Assembly: GCA_017942035.1 (NCBI GenBank) | Contig: JAGAVG010000075.1 | Location: 1 to 45,027, forward strand | Length of the DNA: 45,027 bases | Source: a bacterium | Lineage (GTDB): Bacteria > Cyanobacteriota > Vampirovibrionia > Gastranaerophilales > Gastranaerophilaceae | Direction of reading: 5' to 3' | Shown here: positions 32,102 to 41,001 of the stretch, piece after piece | How the letters are laid out: each line of letters starts with the position of its first letter | How positions within the stretch are numbered: position 1 is the stretch's first letter | Notes under the pieces: model-generated | Seen by the model: the letters and a program-made list of their open reading frames with translations, nothing else | Told to the model about the DNA's origin: nothing | Databases searched by the model: none | Made by a program: the position numbers and the translations under genes

Positions 32102-32398
32102 TTATGCAACTTTAACTGTATATCCTAATTCCTTAATTATTTTTAGTGCAGTAGCTAACTGTGGCTGCTGCTCTCCATTGAAAATTGCATAAAGATTACT
32201 TCTTGAAATTCCGGTTTTTTTAGACATACCTAAAATAGAATCTTTTGCTCTCACCGCATATTCTAAAGCTTTTACAAAAGCATTTAAATCGTTATCCTGC
32301 AAAAATTCTTCAAAACCGACATTTATCCATTCTTTGATATCTTCATCTGTTTTTAAATCATTTAAAATATATTCGTTGAAAGATTTTGATTTGGTCAT
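32102..32398 (-). CDS. Antitoxin of a type II toxin-antitoxin system (HTH, HigA-like)
   Basis: 98-aa DNA-binding antitoxin. N-terminal part SFNEYILNDLKTDEDIKEWINVGFEEF probably contacts the toxin. A helix-turn-helix follows at about 55-90 (ILGMSKKTGISRSNLYAIFNGEQQPQLATALKIIKELG). Its start overlaps the toxin stop by 4 bases, so the two are translationally coupled, toxin gene first as in HigBA. The complex would repress the promoter at 32725-32753. The family is also called the addiction-module antidote group. Confidence 0.88.
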   Translation of the reverse strand: MTKSKSFNEYILNDLKTDEDIKEWINVGFEEFLQDNDLNAFVKALEYAVRAKDSILGMSKKTGISRSNLYAIFNGEQQPQLATALKIIKELGYTVKVA

Positions 32399-32718
32399 TT
32401 TTTAAGTCTCCACTGTTCAAGAAGTTCTTGTGCTTTTTCTATGTCTTTTGATTGTTTTGATTTATCACCACCATTGATTAACAAAATTATTTTGTCGTAT
32501 TCTTCTGTGTAATAAACCCTGTATCCTTTGCCAAAAGTAAAGCGTAATTCAGATATATCATCAGATATTTTTTTACAATCACCGAAATTACCATCTTCAA
32601 TTCTAAGTATTCTTTGATTTATTCGCTTTCTGGTAATGCTATCTAAAGAATCTAACCAATCAATAATTGGAGCTCTACCATTTGGCAATATTAGATACTC
32701 TATTTTATAGTTATTCAT
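32395..32718 (-). CDS. Type II toxin, RelE/ParE superfamily (HigB/Gp49-like)
   Basis: 107-aa toxin with a RelE-like fold; relatives cut mRNA on the ribosome. Visible: EYLILPNGRAPIIDWLDSLD, helix RKRINQRILRIEDGNFGDCKKI, ISELRFTFGKGYRVYYTE (strand with the conserved Arg residues) and KIILLINGGDKSKQSKDIEKAQELL. Length and order are typical of the Gp49-like HigB group. First gene of the two-gene operon. Confidence 0.9.
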   Translation of the reverse strand: MNNYKIEYLILPNGRAPIIDWLDSLDSITRKRINQRILRIEDGNFGDCKKISDDISELRFTFGKGYRVYYTEEYDKIILLINGGDKSKQSKDIEKAQELLEQWRLKK

Positions 32719-32724
32719 AATTAT

Positions 32725-32753
32725 ATTGTACCGTATACAGGACAGTATGTCAA
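32725..32753 (-). promoter_or_regulatory. Promoter and operator of the toxin-antitoxin operon
   Basis: Minus strand: -35 TTGACA (32753-32748), 17-bp spacer, -10 TACAAT (32730-32725), only one base from consensus. Between and overlapping the boxes is an inverted repeat TACCGT-7-ACAGTA (32729-32747), a likely autorepressor site for the antitoxin. Confidence 0.7.
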
Positions 32754-32780
32754 CTAATGCAAAACATATATAATAAAATT

Positions 32781-33902
32781 TTATTCAAATTTTTCGCAGT
32801 TTTTTTGTTTTTTAATCATAAAAGCGGCAATTATTGCGGTTAGAGGGACACAAGCTAGAAGCGAAGTACTTCCCACAATTGCGGATAAAATTTCTGTTGC
32901 AACCTGATTTAAATTAAAGAATTTTGTCAAATCTATATTGTTTGAAAGCAAAACAAGCGGAAGAGAACTGCCAATATAAACGAGAATTAAAGTGTTGGAC
33001 ATTGTTCCGATAATATCTTTCCCCACATTCATTCCCGATTTAAAAAGATCTTTTACTGAAAGCTGTGAGTTCGTCTGGTAAACCTCATTAATTGTACTTG
33101 AAATTGAAACTCCAACGTCCATGATTGCTCCCAGCGCCGCAAGAATTATGGAGGCAGAAAGTATTCCTTTAAAATCTAAATCAGGCCGGCTGCCATACAA
33201 ATACAAATTTTCTTCACCGGCAAATCCGGTTAAATTTGCGCAAAAAATAGCGAGCATTGAAAGCATGGCTGCAAAAATCAGACTCAAACACACTCCTATT
33301 ATAGCGGACGAACTCTTTGGATTAAATCCGCTGACAAGGTATATTGTAACTATCGTTGAGATTATGCCTGTCAAAACTGCCGACGCAATCGGGCAAAATC
33401 CGCCCAAAATCATCGGAACCAGCATGAAAAATATCAACCCGACAGTAACCGCTATTGATATAAGACTGAATACACCCTTTTTGCGGCCGATTAAAAATAA
33501 AAGCACACAGAATAAAAGTGCAAAATACTTTAATGCATCATTTCTTTTTACATCCGATATATAAAAATCAACATCATCAGCAGAAACCACCTGTTCTTTA
33601 GGATACTCGGATTCCAGATGCAAAACTACTCTGCTTCCTTTTTTTAAAACAATATCATAAGCCGGATTTCCGGTTAGTATGTTTTCTGTAATCACACGGG
33701 TTCCTTTAAAATCCCCGTTTTGTATTTTTAAAGTCACAATCTGACGAATATTTTCTTGACCGCTTTCTTCAGAATTAATATATTCATCTTTTATATTTTC
33801 AACAAGTGCATCGGCAGATGGAAGGTTAGTCTTCTCAATGCAATAGCCCGCAGAAATTAAACCGAAAAATACAAAACACAACACAATAAACTTTTTTATC
33901 AT
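32781..33902 (-). CDS. YibE/F family membrane protein
   Basis: 373 aa. A signal-like N-terminus (1-21) is followed by an extracytoplasmic domain of about 100 residues (RQIVTLKIQNGDFKGTRVITENILTG..., VLKKGSRVVLHLE), then about seven or eight membrane segments from residue 122 on (YFALLFCVLLFLIGRKKGVFSLISIAVTVGLIFFML..., LAALGAIMDVGVSISSTINEV). The GAIMDVGVSISS segment and the overall layout match YibE/F proteins. Their substrate is unknown; a transport role is only suspected. Located upstream of the flagellar operon but divergent from it. Confidence 0.85.
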   Translation of the reverse strand: MIKKFIVLCFVFFGLISAGYCIEKTNLPSADALVENIKDEYINSEESGQENIRQIVTLKIQNGDFKGTRVITENILTGNPAYDIVLKKGSRVVLHLESEYPKEQVVSADDVDFYISDVKRNDALKYFALLFCVLLFLIGRKKGVFSLISIAVTVGLIFFMLVPMILGGFCPIASAVLTGIISTIVTIYLVSGFNPKSSSAIIGVCLSLIFAAMLSMLAIFCANLTGFAGEENLYLYGSRPDLDFKGILSASIILAALGAIMDVGVSISSTINEVYQTNSQLSVKDLFKSGMNVGKDIIGTMSNTLILVYIGSSLPLVLLSNNIDLTKFFNLNQVATEILSAIVGSTSLLACVPLTAIIAAFMIKKQKNCEKFE

Positions 33903-33997
33903 AACTTTAATCCTCTTTATTGTTCTTACGTTAACATAAAAAATACTTTTAGGGGAGATTTTTCAAGAAAAATCCATCCACAATAACTAAAAAATTC

Positions 33998-34011
33998 AAA
34001 GTCATGACTTT
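33998..34011. promoter_or_regulatory. Perfect palindrome between the YibE/F gene and fliE
   Basis: AAAGTCATGACTTT, a 14-bp perfect dyad about 85 bp upstream of the weak fliE promoter in the 252-bp divergent gap. It may be an operator or chance in AT-rich DNA. Confidence 0.3.
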
Positions 34012-34094
34012 TTTAAAAAATTAATTAAAAAAGTACTAGATAAAAAAGTTGATATTTGAAATTTTTCTCATCTGAATGTATGAAATTTCAGGTT

Positions 34095-34122
34095 TCGACT
34101 GCTCAAAATCCTTAAATATAAT
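34095..34122 (+). promoter_or_regulatory. Candidate promoter of the flagellar operon
   Basis: -10 TATAAT (34117-34122) with a weak -35 TCGACT (34095-34100) 16 bp upstream. No sigma-28 or sigma-54 type site was recognised. GGTGGAG lies 5 bases before the fliE ATG. Confidence 0.4.
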
Positions 34123-34154
34123 GTAGAATAAAAAAGTAGAGAGGTGGAGTAAAA

Positions 34155-34508
34155 ATGTTCAGCACATCAGGAAACAACTTCTATCCGCAGTACGATCTGG
34201 CAGGAAGAATTCAACACACAAAACTTGACACGGGTGTCGGGCTTAATCCTTCTGCACGTATGGAAAGGATTGAAAATCCGGAAACACCTAATTTTAGTCA
34301 GGTTATGTCCGGTTTGGTGGAAAACTTAAACAATGAGCTTAACGCTCCTGACAACCTCTTGAAAGACGTTATGTCCGGCAGTCAAAATGTCGATATCCAC
34401 GATGTTATGACCGCTATGGCAAAATCCGAAATCAGCATTAATGTCGCAACTCAAATGACCGGAAAAGTAATTCAAGCTTATGACAAAATAATGCAGATTC
34501 AGGTATAA
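34155..34508 (+). CDS. fliE: Flagellar hook-basal body complex protein FliE
   Basis: 117 aa. FliE joins the MS ring to the proximal rod. The C-terminal two-thirds carry the family pattern: NFSQVMSGLVENLN..., VDIHDVMTAMAKSEISINVATQMTGKVIQAYDKIMQIQV, the last stretch forming the conserved amphipathic end helix. The N-terminal ~40 residues are variable and polar. First gene of the operon; fliF follows after 60 bp. Confidence 0.92.
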   Translation: MFSTSGNNFYPQYDLAGRIQHTKLDTGVGLNPSARMERIENPETPNFSQVMSGLVENLNNELNAPDNLLKDVMSGSQNVDIHDVMTAMAKSEISINVATQMTGKVIQAYDKIMQIQV

Positions 34509-34568
34509 TCAATATTTTAAGGCTTATAGCCTTACAAAATTAAAAACTAAGACTTAAGGGAAGAAAAT

Positions 34569-36233
34569 ATGGATTTTCAAAAACTACTGGAAAACAAACC
34601 GCTGTTATATGGAATTATTGGAGGGATAGTTGTCGTTTTGGCTCTTTTCCTTACGATAGGTATTGTTGCATCAAATAACAAAGGCGGCGATAAGGCAACT
34701 AGCGTCAGTGAGGAACCTTTAAAAGAGGATGTTGACCTCCTTACAACTGACAATCTCGGTAAAGCTTTGGAAATTCAAGCTATTTTAACTAAGAAAAATA
34801 TCGTTGTAAGCCGTAAAGTTGACGGTACAAAATCAGTTTTATATTTGAAAAAAGGCGATTGTACAACAGGCAAAAAAAGATGTACTACAGAGCAACGCGA
34901 TCAGGCAATTTTAGGGATTGTAGAAAGCGGACTTTTTGACGAAAATGTAGGGCTTGAAATTTTTGACAAGGGTGATTTTACATCTACAAAAGAAGATAAA
35001 AAAATTCGTCTTACAAGAGCTGTTAATGGCGAGCTTTCAAGGTTAATCAGAAAAATTTCAAATGTTGACAGCGCTTCTGTTTTTGTATCAATTCCGGAAC
35101 AATCAATGTTTTCTTCTATGCAAAAACCTGTAACTGCAACAATTCAGGTTACAACAACAAACGGAGAAAAGCTTGATCAGACAAAGGTTAAAGCTATTAC
35201 AAACCTCGTTTTGGGAAGTGTTAACGGAATTACCGCCGAAAATATTTCAATAACAGACACTAACGGGAATGTTTATCACAGCATTATGGATGCAAGTGAT
35301 GAAATGCTTTCTAAAATTGAAGAAAATGACAGGTATATGCAAAAGAAAGTTGCCGCTCAATTAGATAATCTGGTTGGCCGCGGAAATTATGTTGCAACTG
35401 TCAGCACATTTCTTCGTCAGGCTCCGGTTGAAAAATTTACTATAGAGTATGATCCGAACAAAAAAGCATCTGTATCTGAACAATCTTTCACAGAAGGTTT
35501 GGGCGATCAAACTTCTGATTCAAATAAAGGTACAAATGCGGTAAGCGTTTATCTTCCAAACGGTCTCGGGGCAGGCGGATCAGATTCCAGCCAAAATAGA
35601 CAATACAACCGTTCCGCTACCGAAACTCAATATGGAGTTACCAAAACTCAAACAAACGAATACATTAAACCGGGTGTGGTTGAAGAAATTTCAATTGCGG
35701 TTACTCTTGATAAAAATGCAATTCCGACAAATACAACCCTTGAAGAATTGAAAGAATTAATCGCAAGTGCCGCAAGCCCGAAAGTTTCAGCCGAAAATGT
35801 TTCAATTGCGTTTAAAGATACAATTGATAATAATCTTATGGGTGATAAACCTTCAAACCTCCCGAAACCGGATGAAACAGGAAACCCTTGGTGGCTTACG
35901 ATTGCCCTAAGTGCGCTTGGAATTTTAATTGTGTTCAAGGTTGTATCTGATAAGGTTCGTGAAGTTCAGGAGGCAAACAGACGCGAAGTTGAAATGCTGA
36001 GACAAAAAACAGCACAGCAGGAAGCTCAGCTTGCAAATGTAAATCAAACTGCGGCACAGCTTGCAGAACGCCAATCAGAGCTTGCGCAAGGTTTGATTGA
36101 ACAACAAAACAGAGAATTCCTTCCACAACAAGATCCGCAGCAGCTTGCTAACACATTGAGTAATCTTTCTTCTCAGATTAATGACGATGACGAAACTGCC
36201 GAGAAGATAAAAAGCTGGATTGAGGAAGCCTAA
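34569..36233 (+). CDS. fliF: Flagellar MS-ring protein FliF
   Basis: 554 aa; inner-membrane ring that houses the export gate. First membrane helix about 12-33 (LLYGIIGGIVVVLALFLTIGIV), YscJ/FliF-type ring-building domains about 50-240 (NLGKALEIQAILTKKNIVVSR, RLIRKISNVDSASVFVSIPE, VKAITNLVLGSVNGITAENISITD), a Ser/Asn-rich loop, second membrane helix about 440-460 (WWLTIALSALGILIVFKVVSD). The cytoplasmic tail ends DETAEKIKSWIEEA, resembling the short acidic/amphipathic peptide by which FliF holds FliG. This implies that a FliG partner exists, probably the next gene. Confidence 0.95.
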   Translation: MDFQKLLENKPLLYGIIGGIVVVLALFLTIGIVASNNKGGDKATSVSEEPLKEDVDLLTTDNLGKALEIQAILTKKNIVVSRKVDGTKSVLYLKKGDCTTGKKRCTTEQRDQAILGIVESGLFDENVGLEIFDKGDFTSTKEDKKIRLTRAVNGELSRLIRKISNVDSASVFVSIPEQSMFSSMQKPVTATIQVTTTNGEKLDQTKVKAITNLVLGSVNGITAENISITDTNGNVYHSIMDASDEMLSKIEENDRYMQKKVAAQLDNLVGRGNYVATVSTFLRQAPVEKFTIEYDPNKKASVSEQSFTEGLGDQTSDSNKGTNAVSVYLPNGLGAGGSDSSQNRQYNRSATETQYGVTKTQTNEYIKPGVVEEISIAVTLDKNAIPTNTTLEELKELIASAASPKVSAENVSIAFKDTIDNNLMGDKPSNLPKPDETGNPWWLTIALSALGILIVFKVVSDKVREVQEANRREVEMLRQKTAQQEAQLANVNQTAAQLAERQSELAQGLIEQQNREFLPQQDPQQLANTLSNLSSQINDDDETAEKIKSWIEEA

Positions 36234-36266
36234 AAGAGAATATTAGAAAGGACAAGGGGATAAATA

Positions 36267-37307
36267 ATGCCAATACCGGGATTTGACTATAATGCGTTCG
36301 CACAAAATTTAACACAGCAAGCTATCGAGCTTGTCCCTCAGGATTTTAACGATGCCCAGCGTAATTATGTGGCTAATACCCTTTTGAATTTCTCAACCGT
36401 AGCAGGTCAGGCACTGTCTGATGATACGGAACATAACTTTAATGCCGATCAGGCGGTTATGATTACCCAGATTATTGCGGAATGGTCTTTTCACAAGTCT
36501 GTTGATTTGATAAGATCAGGAATTCCTCAGCAATACTGGGATTCTATTATGCAGAAAATTGCCTTCACTATTTTTGAAATAGCAAAACAGGCTTTTTCGC
36601 AAAATATGCCGCAAGATCAGATTTTGCAGTTGATTGAACATCACGTTAAAAAAACTTATATTGAATGTGTTGAAGAATTAAAAACAAAAAATTTGATTAG
36701 TGAAGAATTGTCAGAACAGGCAGAAAAGCAGTCAAATATTGACGCAATGATGCAGCAGGCCGCAGAACAAGGTCAGCTTCCGGAAGCCGCTCAGCCTGAT
36801 ATCCCGCAGCAAGGCGGAGATGCGGTTATGCCGGTTCAAAATGTTCAACCTGGCGCTGTTCAGCCGGCTATGCCGTCAGGACAAGCATATAAGACATTTA
36901 AATTAGCAACATTAGGACTGTTATTTCAAAGAGTTAAGCAGGATAAAGTTCAATCTATACTTGATAAATTTAATGCCGATGATGCAAATTCGGTTATTAA
37001 ATATATGGAAATTCCGGACCTTCAAGATAAAGTTGACCCAAATATTACAATGAAATGCCTTCAAGAAATAAAAACTAATCTTCCGGGCGGCAAAGTTTCT
37101 GTCACTCCGGCTATGATTCTTGAAAAAATCCAAAATGTTGCGCAATGTATCGAAAAACAAAGGCTTGAACAAATTTTACAGCTTGAACGCCCAAACGTGA
37201 AACGCTTTGTATTTAGTGCTATTGAGGGTGAATACAATGAAGATATTCCGCCGGAAGTCGGAAATGTTATTGCCTCTTACCTTGCAAATAGTGTACAATA
37301 TAATTAA
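36267..37307 (+). CDS. Divergent protein in the fliG position of the flagellar operon
   Basis: 346 aa, no signal peptide, strong AAGGGG site. Two helical parts are joined by a Gln/Pro/Ala-rich linker (about 172-212). The N-terminal part (about 1-165) is all helical. The C-terminal part (about 213-346) contains LATLGLLFQRVKQDKVQSILDKF, VIKYMEIPDLQDKVDPNITMKCLQEI and VKRFVFSAIEGEY. Its place between fliF and fliH is exactly where fliG sits in classical operons, and helical ARM-like domains fit FliG, but the FliG signature (EExR-type charged motor motif) is not recognisable. Either a strongly diverged FliG or a replacement C-ring protein. Confidence 0.7.
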   Translation: MPIPGFDYNAFAQNLTQQAIELVPQDFNDAQRNYVANTLLNFSTVAGQALSDDTEHNFNADQAVMITQIIAEWSFHKSVDLIRSGIPQQYWDSIMQKIAFTIFEIAKQAFSQNMPQDQILQLIEHHVKKTYIECVEELKTKNLISEELSEQAEKQSNIDAMMQQAAEQGQLPEAAQPDIPQQGGDAVMPVQNVQPGAVQPAMPSGQAYKTFKLATLGLLFQRVKQDKVQSILDKFNADDANSVIKYMEIPDLQDKVDPNITMKCLQEIKTNLPGGKVSVTPAMILEKIQNVAQCIEKQRLEQILQLERPNVKRFVFSAIEGEYNEDIPPEVGNVIASYLANSVQYN

Positions 37308-37309
37308 TC

Positions 37310-38029
37310 ATGATTATCAAAAAGAAAATTAAAAAGCCGGAAGTAATAGAGGAAAAACAAGAGGCTGTTACTTCTGAGGAACCTCAACAGGATTTAACCG
37401 TCGAAAAACAGGTTAAAGAAGAAGAAATTGATCTGTTTAATCTTGATAATATAGATTTTAAACAGCGTCAGGAACGCAGGCGCGGGGATAGACGACGCGG
37501 TTTCAGGCGTGTTGATGATAGAAATCTGATATCAAGAGCGAGAGAAGAGGCTGTTTCGATTAGAGAATCTGCCGCAAAAGAGGGTTATCAAGAGGGACTT
37601 TCAAAAGCTGAAGAGGATTTGGCGGAATTGAGGAATTCTCTTTCTGCGTTTATGAATTCAAGTCAGGAAGTTTTTGATTATATTGCGCCAAACCTGTTGG
37701 AAATTGGCATTGATATTGCGAAAAAAATTATTAAAAAAGAAATAGAACAAGATCCGAATTTGATTCTGGAAAGTATTAAGGATATCTTAAATAATTTATC
37801 CAGAGAGGAAAAAAAGGTAACATTACGGGTAAATCCTTCTCAGGTCGATATGTTAAAACAGGAAATTCCCGATGTGCTTACAAGTTTGGGGCTTGATGCA
37901 AGAGTTATGGTAGTACCGGATGAAAATGTTTTTGAGGGTGGATGTATGGTAGTAACAAATAACGGAATTATTGACGCCACTATCGAAACACAATTATCAA
38001 TAATAAGTGAGGCTTTAAGAGAAATTTAA
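37310..38029 (+). CDS. fliH: Flagellar export ATPase regulator FliH
   Basis: 239 aa. FliH holds the FliI ATPase and delivers substrates to the export gate. A charged N-terminus (Lys/Glu-rich, with RRRGDRRRGFRRVD at about 57-70) leads into the coiled-coil SAAKEGYQEGLSKAEEDLAELR, then the conserved C-terminal domain: IGIDIAKKIIKKEIEQDPNLILESIKDIL, VTLRVNPSQVDMLKQEIPDVL, VVPDENVFEGGCMVVTNNGIIDA and TIETQLSIISEALREI. It starts 2 bases after the preceding stop and overlaps flhA by one base. No fliI follows. Confidence 0.88.
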   Translation: MIIKKKIKKPEVIEEKQEAVTSEEPQQDLTVEKQVKEEEIDLFNLDNIDFKQRQERRRGDRRRGFRRVDDRNLISRAREEAVSIRESAAKEGYQEGLSKAEEDLAELRNSLSAFMNSSQEVFDYIAPNLLEIGIDIAKKIIKKEIEQDPNLILESIKDILNNLSREEKKVTLRVNPSQVDMLKQEIPDVLTSLGLDARVMVVPDENVFEGGCMVVTNNGIIDATIETQLSIISEALREI

Positions 38030-40134
38030 TGGCACAAGAACAGGCAGCGCAAGGGGGCGGCGCGGGAGGAACAAATTTAAGCGAAGTATTTATGGCAATA
38101 TTTGTATTGCTGTTAGTTGTTTTGCTTTTGTGCGAACTTCCGAATTTCGTTGTTAACTTCTGTATCTGTTTTAATATCACGCTCGGAATTATTCTTTTGA
38201 TGATTTCGTTGTATGTAAAAAAGACCCTTGAACTTGCCTCTTTCCCTTCTATCATCCTTGTTGCGACAATGTTCAGACTTGTACTTTCAATTGCATCTAC
38301 AAGACTTATCCTTGCAAAAGGGGAGGCGGGAGAGGTTATCCACGCTTTCGGAACATTTGTAACCGGCGGTAACATGATTGTAGGTGGTGTAATCTTCCTT
38401 ATCATTACAGTTGTACAGTTTATGGTAATCACAAAAGGTGCCGAACGTATTGCCGAAGTTTCCGCAAGGTTTGCACTTGACGCGATGCCCGGTAAACAGA
38501 TGACAATTGACGCTGACTTTAACGCGGGCTTGATATCTCCGGAAGAAGCTACAAAGCGTCGTGAAGATTTGCAGAGAGAATCAAACCTTTTCGGTAGTAT
38601 GGATGGTGCGATGAAGTTCGTAAAAGGGGACACAATCGCCGGTATCATTATTACACTAATTAACATTATTGGCGGTTTGGCGATAGGTTGTGTTATGAAC
38701 CAGATGCCGATTGCCGATGCTGTAAGCAAATATACAACCCTTACAATCGGTGACGGTTTGTCATCTCAGCTTCCGTCATTGCTATTATCAATTGCATCCG
38801 GTATCTTTATGACAAGAGCTTCCGCCGCTAATTCATTAGGTACAGATGTAACCAGCCAGATTGTAAGCAAGCCTAATGCACTTTTCCTTGCGGCCGGATT
38901 CCTTGTGTTTCTTGCGCTTACGGGCCCGATTACCGGACTTCCTTGGCTTCCGTTTTTAATTTTTGCGATAGTTCTTGGTGTTGCAGGATTTTCACAACTT
39001 ATCAATGCGGATGTTCAATCCCAGCTGGGTCAATTGGAAAGTGTCCGGCAGAACATGCAGGATCTTGTTAACCCGAACAGGATGTACGAGAGATTGGGTG
39101 TTGACGTTTTGAGTTTGCAGGTTGGCTCTAACCTGCTGGTTATTGCCGATCCTGATCAGGAAGGTCAATTGCTTGCTAAAATTGCTGCTCTTCGTCAGAG
39201 AGTTACGGATGAATTAGGTTATATTATACCAAATATCAGAATTATGGATTCTTCCGCACTTGATGCTAATGAATATATGATTTCAATCCGTGGAAACACA
39301 GTTGCAACCGGTTATGTTTACCCGAATAGGTTAATGGTAATTGCCGATCAGTGGGATGCCGCAAGCAAAGATGTTCCTCAGGATGCGATTATAGGTATTG
39401 ATCCGACTTACCAAACTCAAGCGTATTGGATTACACCTGATGATGCTAAGGCGGCCAGAACTATCACGGCTGTAGATTCAACTGACGTTATCGTTACTCA
39501 TTTGCAGGAATGTGTAAGAAAACACGTTGATGAGGTTATGACAAAAACTGATGTCCTTAAACTTATGGAACTTGTCCGCTCGCAAGACCCGACACTTGTT
39601 AATGACCTCGTTCCGACGATTATTTCTACAAGTGACTTGAGAAAGATTTTTGTTAACCTTATTAGAGAAAAAGTTTCTATAAAAGATATTATATTTATCT
39701 TTGAAAGACTTTGCGATTATGCAAGATTTTCAAAAGAGCCGGATATTCTATCCGAAAGACTGCGAGCTGCACTTGGAAGGCAAATCTGTCTTGCGAATGT
39801 AACTGAGGATAATATTCTTTATGCTTTGACTCTTTCTCCTGATTGGGAAAAAGTTCTGGATGAAAGCTGTCAAAGAACTGAGTTAGGAACTATGTTCCTT
39901 CTTAACCCTATGCAGGTTCAAGAACTAATTGAATCAACCGCTACAACATTGATGCGTGCCCATCAAGCTTGCGGAGAACAGCCGGTTGTTCTATGCTCGC
40001 CGAGAATAAGATTGCCGCTGTATCAATTGCTTGAACGCCATATTCCGACAATTGTTGTTATTTCTTATTCCGAATTGATTACTGATATTAAAGTCGAGGC
40101 TATTGACACTATCGGCGAATCTTACGCTGAATAG
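38029..40134 (+). CDS. flhA: Flagellar type III export gate protein FlhA
   Basis: 701 aa. Export-gate subunit using proton motive force. About eight membrane segments lie between residues 17 and about 315 (VFMAIFVLLLVVLLLCELP, IILLMISLYVKKTLELASFPSIILVATMFRLVLSIASTRLIL, GGVIFLIITVVQFMVIT...). The FHIPEP-type signature (RLVLSIASTRLIL) and the cytoplasmic FHIPEP loop AERIAEVSARFALDAMPGKQMTID...ADFNAGLISPEEA are present. The C-terminal cytoplasmic domain (about 340-701) that docks chaperones is complete, including PNIRIMDSSALDANEYMISIRG and LGRQICLANV. Last gene of the operon; flhB and fliI are not in this window. Confidence 0.97.
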   Translation: MAQEQAAQGGGAGGTNLSEVFMAIFVLLLVVLLLCELPNFVVNFCICFNITLGIILLMISLYVKKTLELASFPSIILVATMFRLVLSIASTRLILAKGEAGEVIHAFGTFVTGGNMIVGGVIFLIITVVQFMVITKGAERIAEVSARFALDAMPGKQMTIDADFNAGLISPEEATKRREDLQRESNLFGSMDGAMKFVKGDTIAGIIITLINIIGGLAIGCVMNQMPIADAVSKYTTLTIGDGLSSQLPSLLLSIASGIFMTRASAANSLGTDVTSQIVSKPNALFLAAGFLVFLALTGPITGLPWLPFLIFAIVLGVAGFSQLINADVQSQLGQLESVRQNMQDLVNPNRMYERLGVDVLSLQVGSNLLVIADPDQEGQLLAKIAALRQRVTDELGYIIPNIRIMDSSALDANEYMISIRGNTVATGYVYPNRLMVIADQWDAASKDVPQDAIIGIDPTYQTQAYWITPDDAKAARTITAVDSTDVIVTHLQECVRKHVDEVMTKTDVLKLMELVRSQDPTLVNDLVPTIISTSDLRKIFVNLIREKVSIKDIIFIFERLCDYARFSKEPDILSERLRAALGRQICLANVTEDNILYALTLSPDWEKVLDESCQRTELGTMFLLNPMQVQELIESTATTLMRAHQACGEQPVVLCSPRIRLPLYQLLERHIPTIVVISYSELITDIKVEAIDTIGESYAE

Positions 40135-40211
40135 GTTTGTTAAAATTTATTTACATATACGCAAATTTTATCTTTTAGGATTTTTATTTTTTCAGAAGGA
40201 AAGTTTGATGT

Positions 40212-40880
40212 ATGAATGTAAGACCTAGCAGTGATTATAATAATTCTGTGAGATTTAGCGGAATTCCTATTGCAAAATCTGTAAATCGTATTAAAAATAT
40301 TGAAACCGCTATTGATTTATATCAGATAACTCCCAGAGATAAAGAATTTCTCCATATTTTAGATAAGAATACAAACATGAAACGTCTTATGCCAAAATCA
40401 AGGATAACTCCTCTTGAGTTTGATATCTGGCATGATATGCTGCACATGGCAGTTGAAAAAGCAGTTAGATCAGGGAAAAAATGTGTAATTGCTGCTGTTG
40501 ATAAAAAGCCTTGCGGGATTATGACGTATACTCCGGGGCATAAAGCATTTGAGCTTGATTATATATGTACATGGCCGGTTGAAACCGGTAAAAAAGTTCC
40601 TCTGGCCGGAAAAACTTTATTCAAACATTTATTTAATTCTTTTCTCCAGACAAATGCTTCAAAAATAAATCTTACCGCAATGAGAAACGGCCCTTTTAAC
40701 ATCGTTTCCAAATATTCAACTCTGGGATTCGGACAAAACGGCGGCGAAAACTTCTTTACGTCAATGTCAGCTTACAGGCATAAAATTTTTAATAAAATGC
40801 TTGAGCTTAATGATATGATTTCTACAACTTCAATTAGAAATGCTGAAGATATAGATTTGGCAAAAGTTTTGGAGGTGTAA
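40212..40880 (+). CDS. GNAT-like acetyltransferase fold protein with N-terminal RFSG motif
   Basis: 222 aa. After a polar N-terminus comes VRFSGIP (13-19), the F-x-G motif seen in other lineage-specific proteins here. The core resembles an N-acetyltransferase: strand KKCVIAAVDKKPCGIMTYTP, strand AFELDYICTWP, then a pyrophosphate-loop-like turn and helix (GKKVPLAGKTLFKHLFNSFL), strand INLTAMRNGP and helix NIVSKYSTLGFG. The acetyl-CoA loop is not the textbook Q/RxxGxG/A, so activity is uncertain. It follows flhA by 77 bp and may be transcribed with the flagellar genes. The substrate is unknown. Confidence 0.65.
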   Translation: MNVRPSSDYNNSVRFSGIPIAKSVNRIKNIETAIDLYQITPRDKEFLHILDKNTNMKRLMPKSRITPLEFDIWHDMLHMAVEKAVRSGKKCVIAAVDKKPCGIMTYTPGHKAFELDYICTWPVETGKKVPLAGKTLFKHLFNSFLQTNASKINLTAMRNGPFNIVSKYSTLGFGQNGGENFFTSMSAYRHKIFNKMLELNDMISTTSIRNAEDIDLAKVLEV

Positions 40881-40909
40881 TTTTTACCCGCTGAGTAACT
40901 CATATTATA

Positions 40910-40942
40910 AAAATAAAATCGTCCTGAAATTTAAGACGATTT
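40910..40942 (-). terminator. Probable terminator of the sigma-factor gene
   Basis: Stem AAATCGTC (40916-40923) / GACGATTT (40935-40942); on the minus strand it is followed by TTATTTTTATAAT. It sits between two convergent genes and may act in both directions. Confidence 0.5.
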
Positions 40943-41001
40943 AAATAAAACTATTCAATATAAAAACACAAATTACTGAGGAATTACTACACCTACTGCC
41001 A

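Noticed and set aside
37980-38729. 249-codon open frame antisense to fliH/flhA
   Set aside because: Shadow of the strongly supported flhA frame; no ribosome site and no recognisable protein features.
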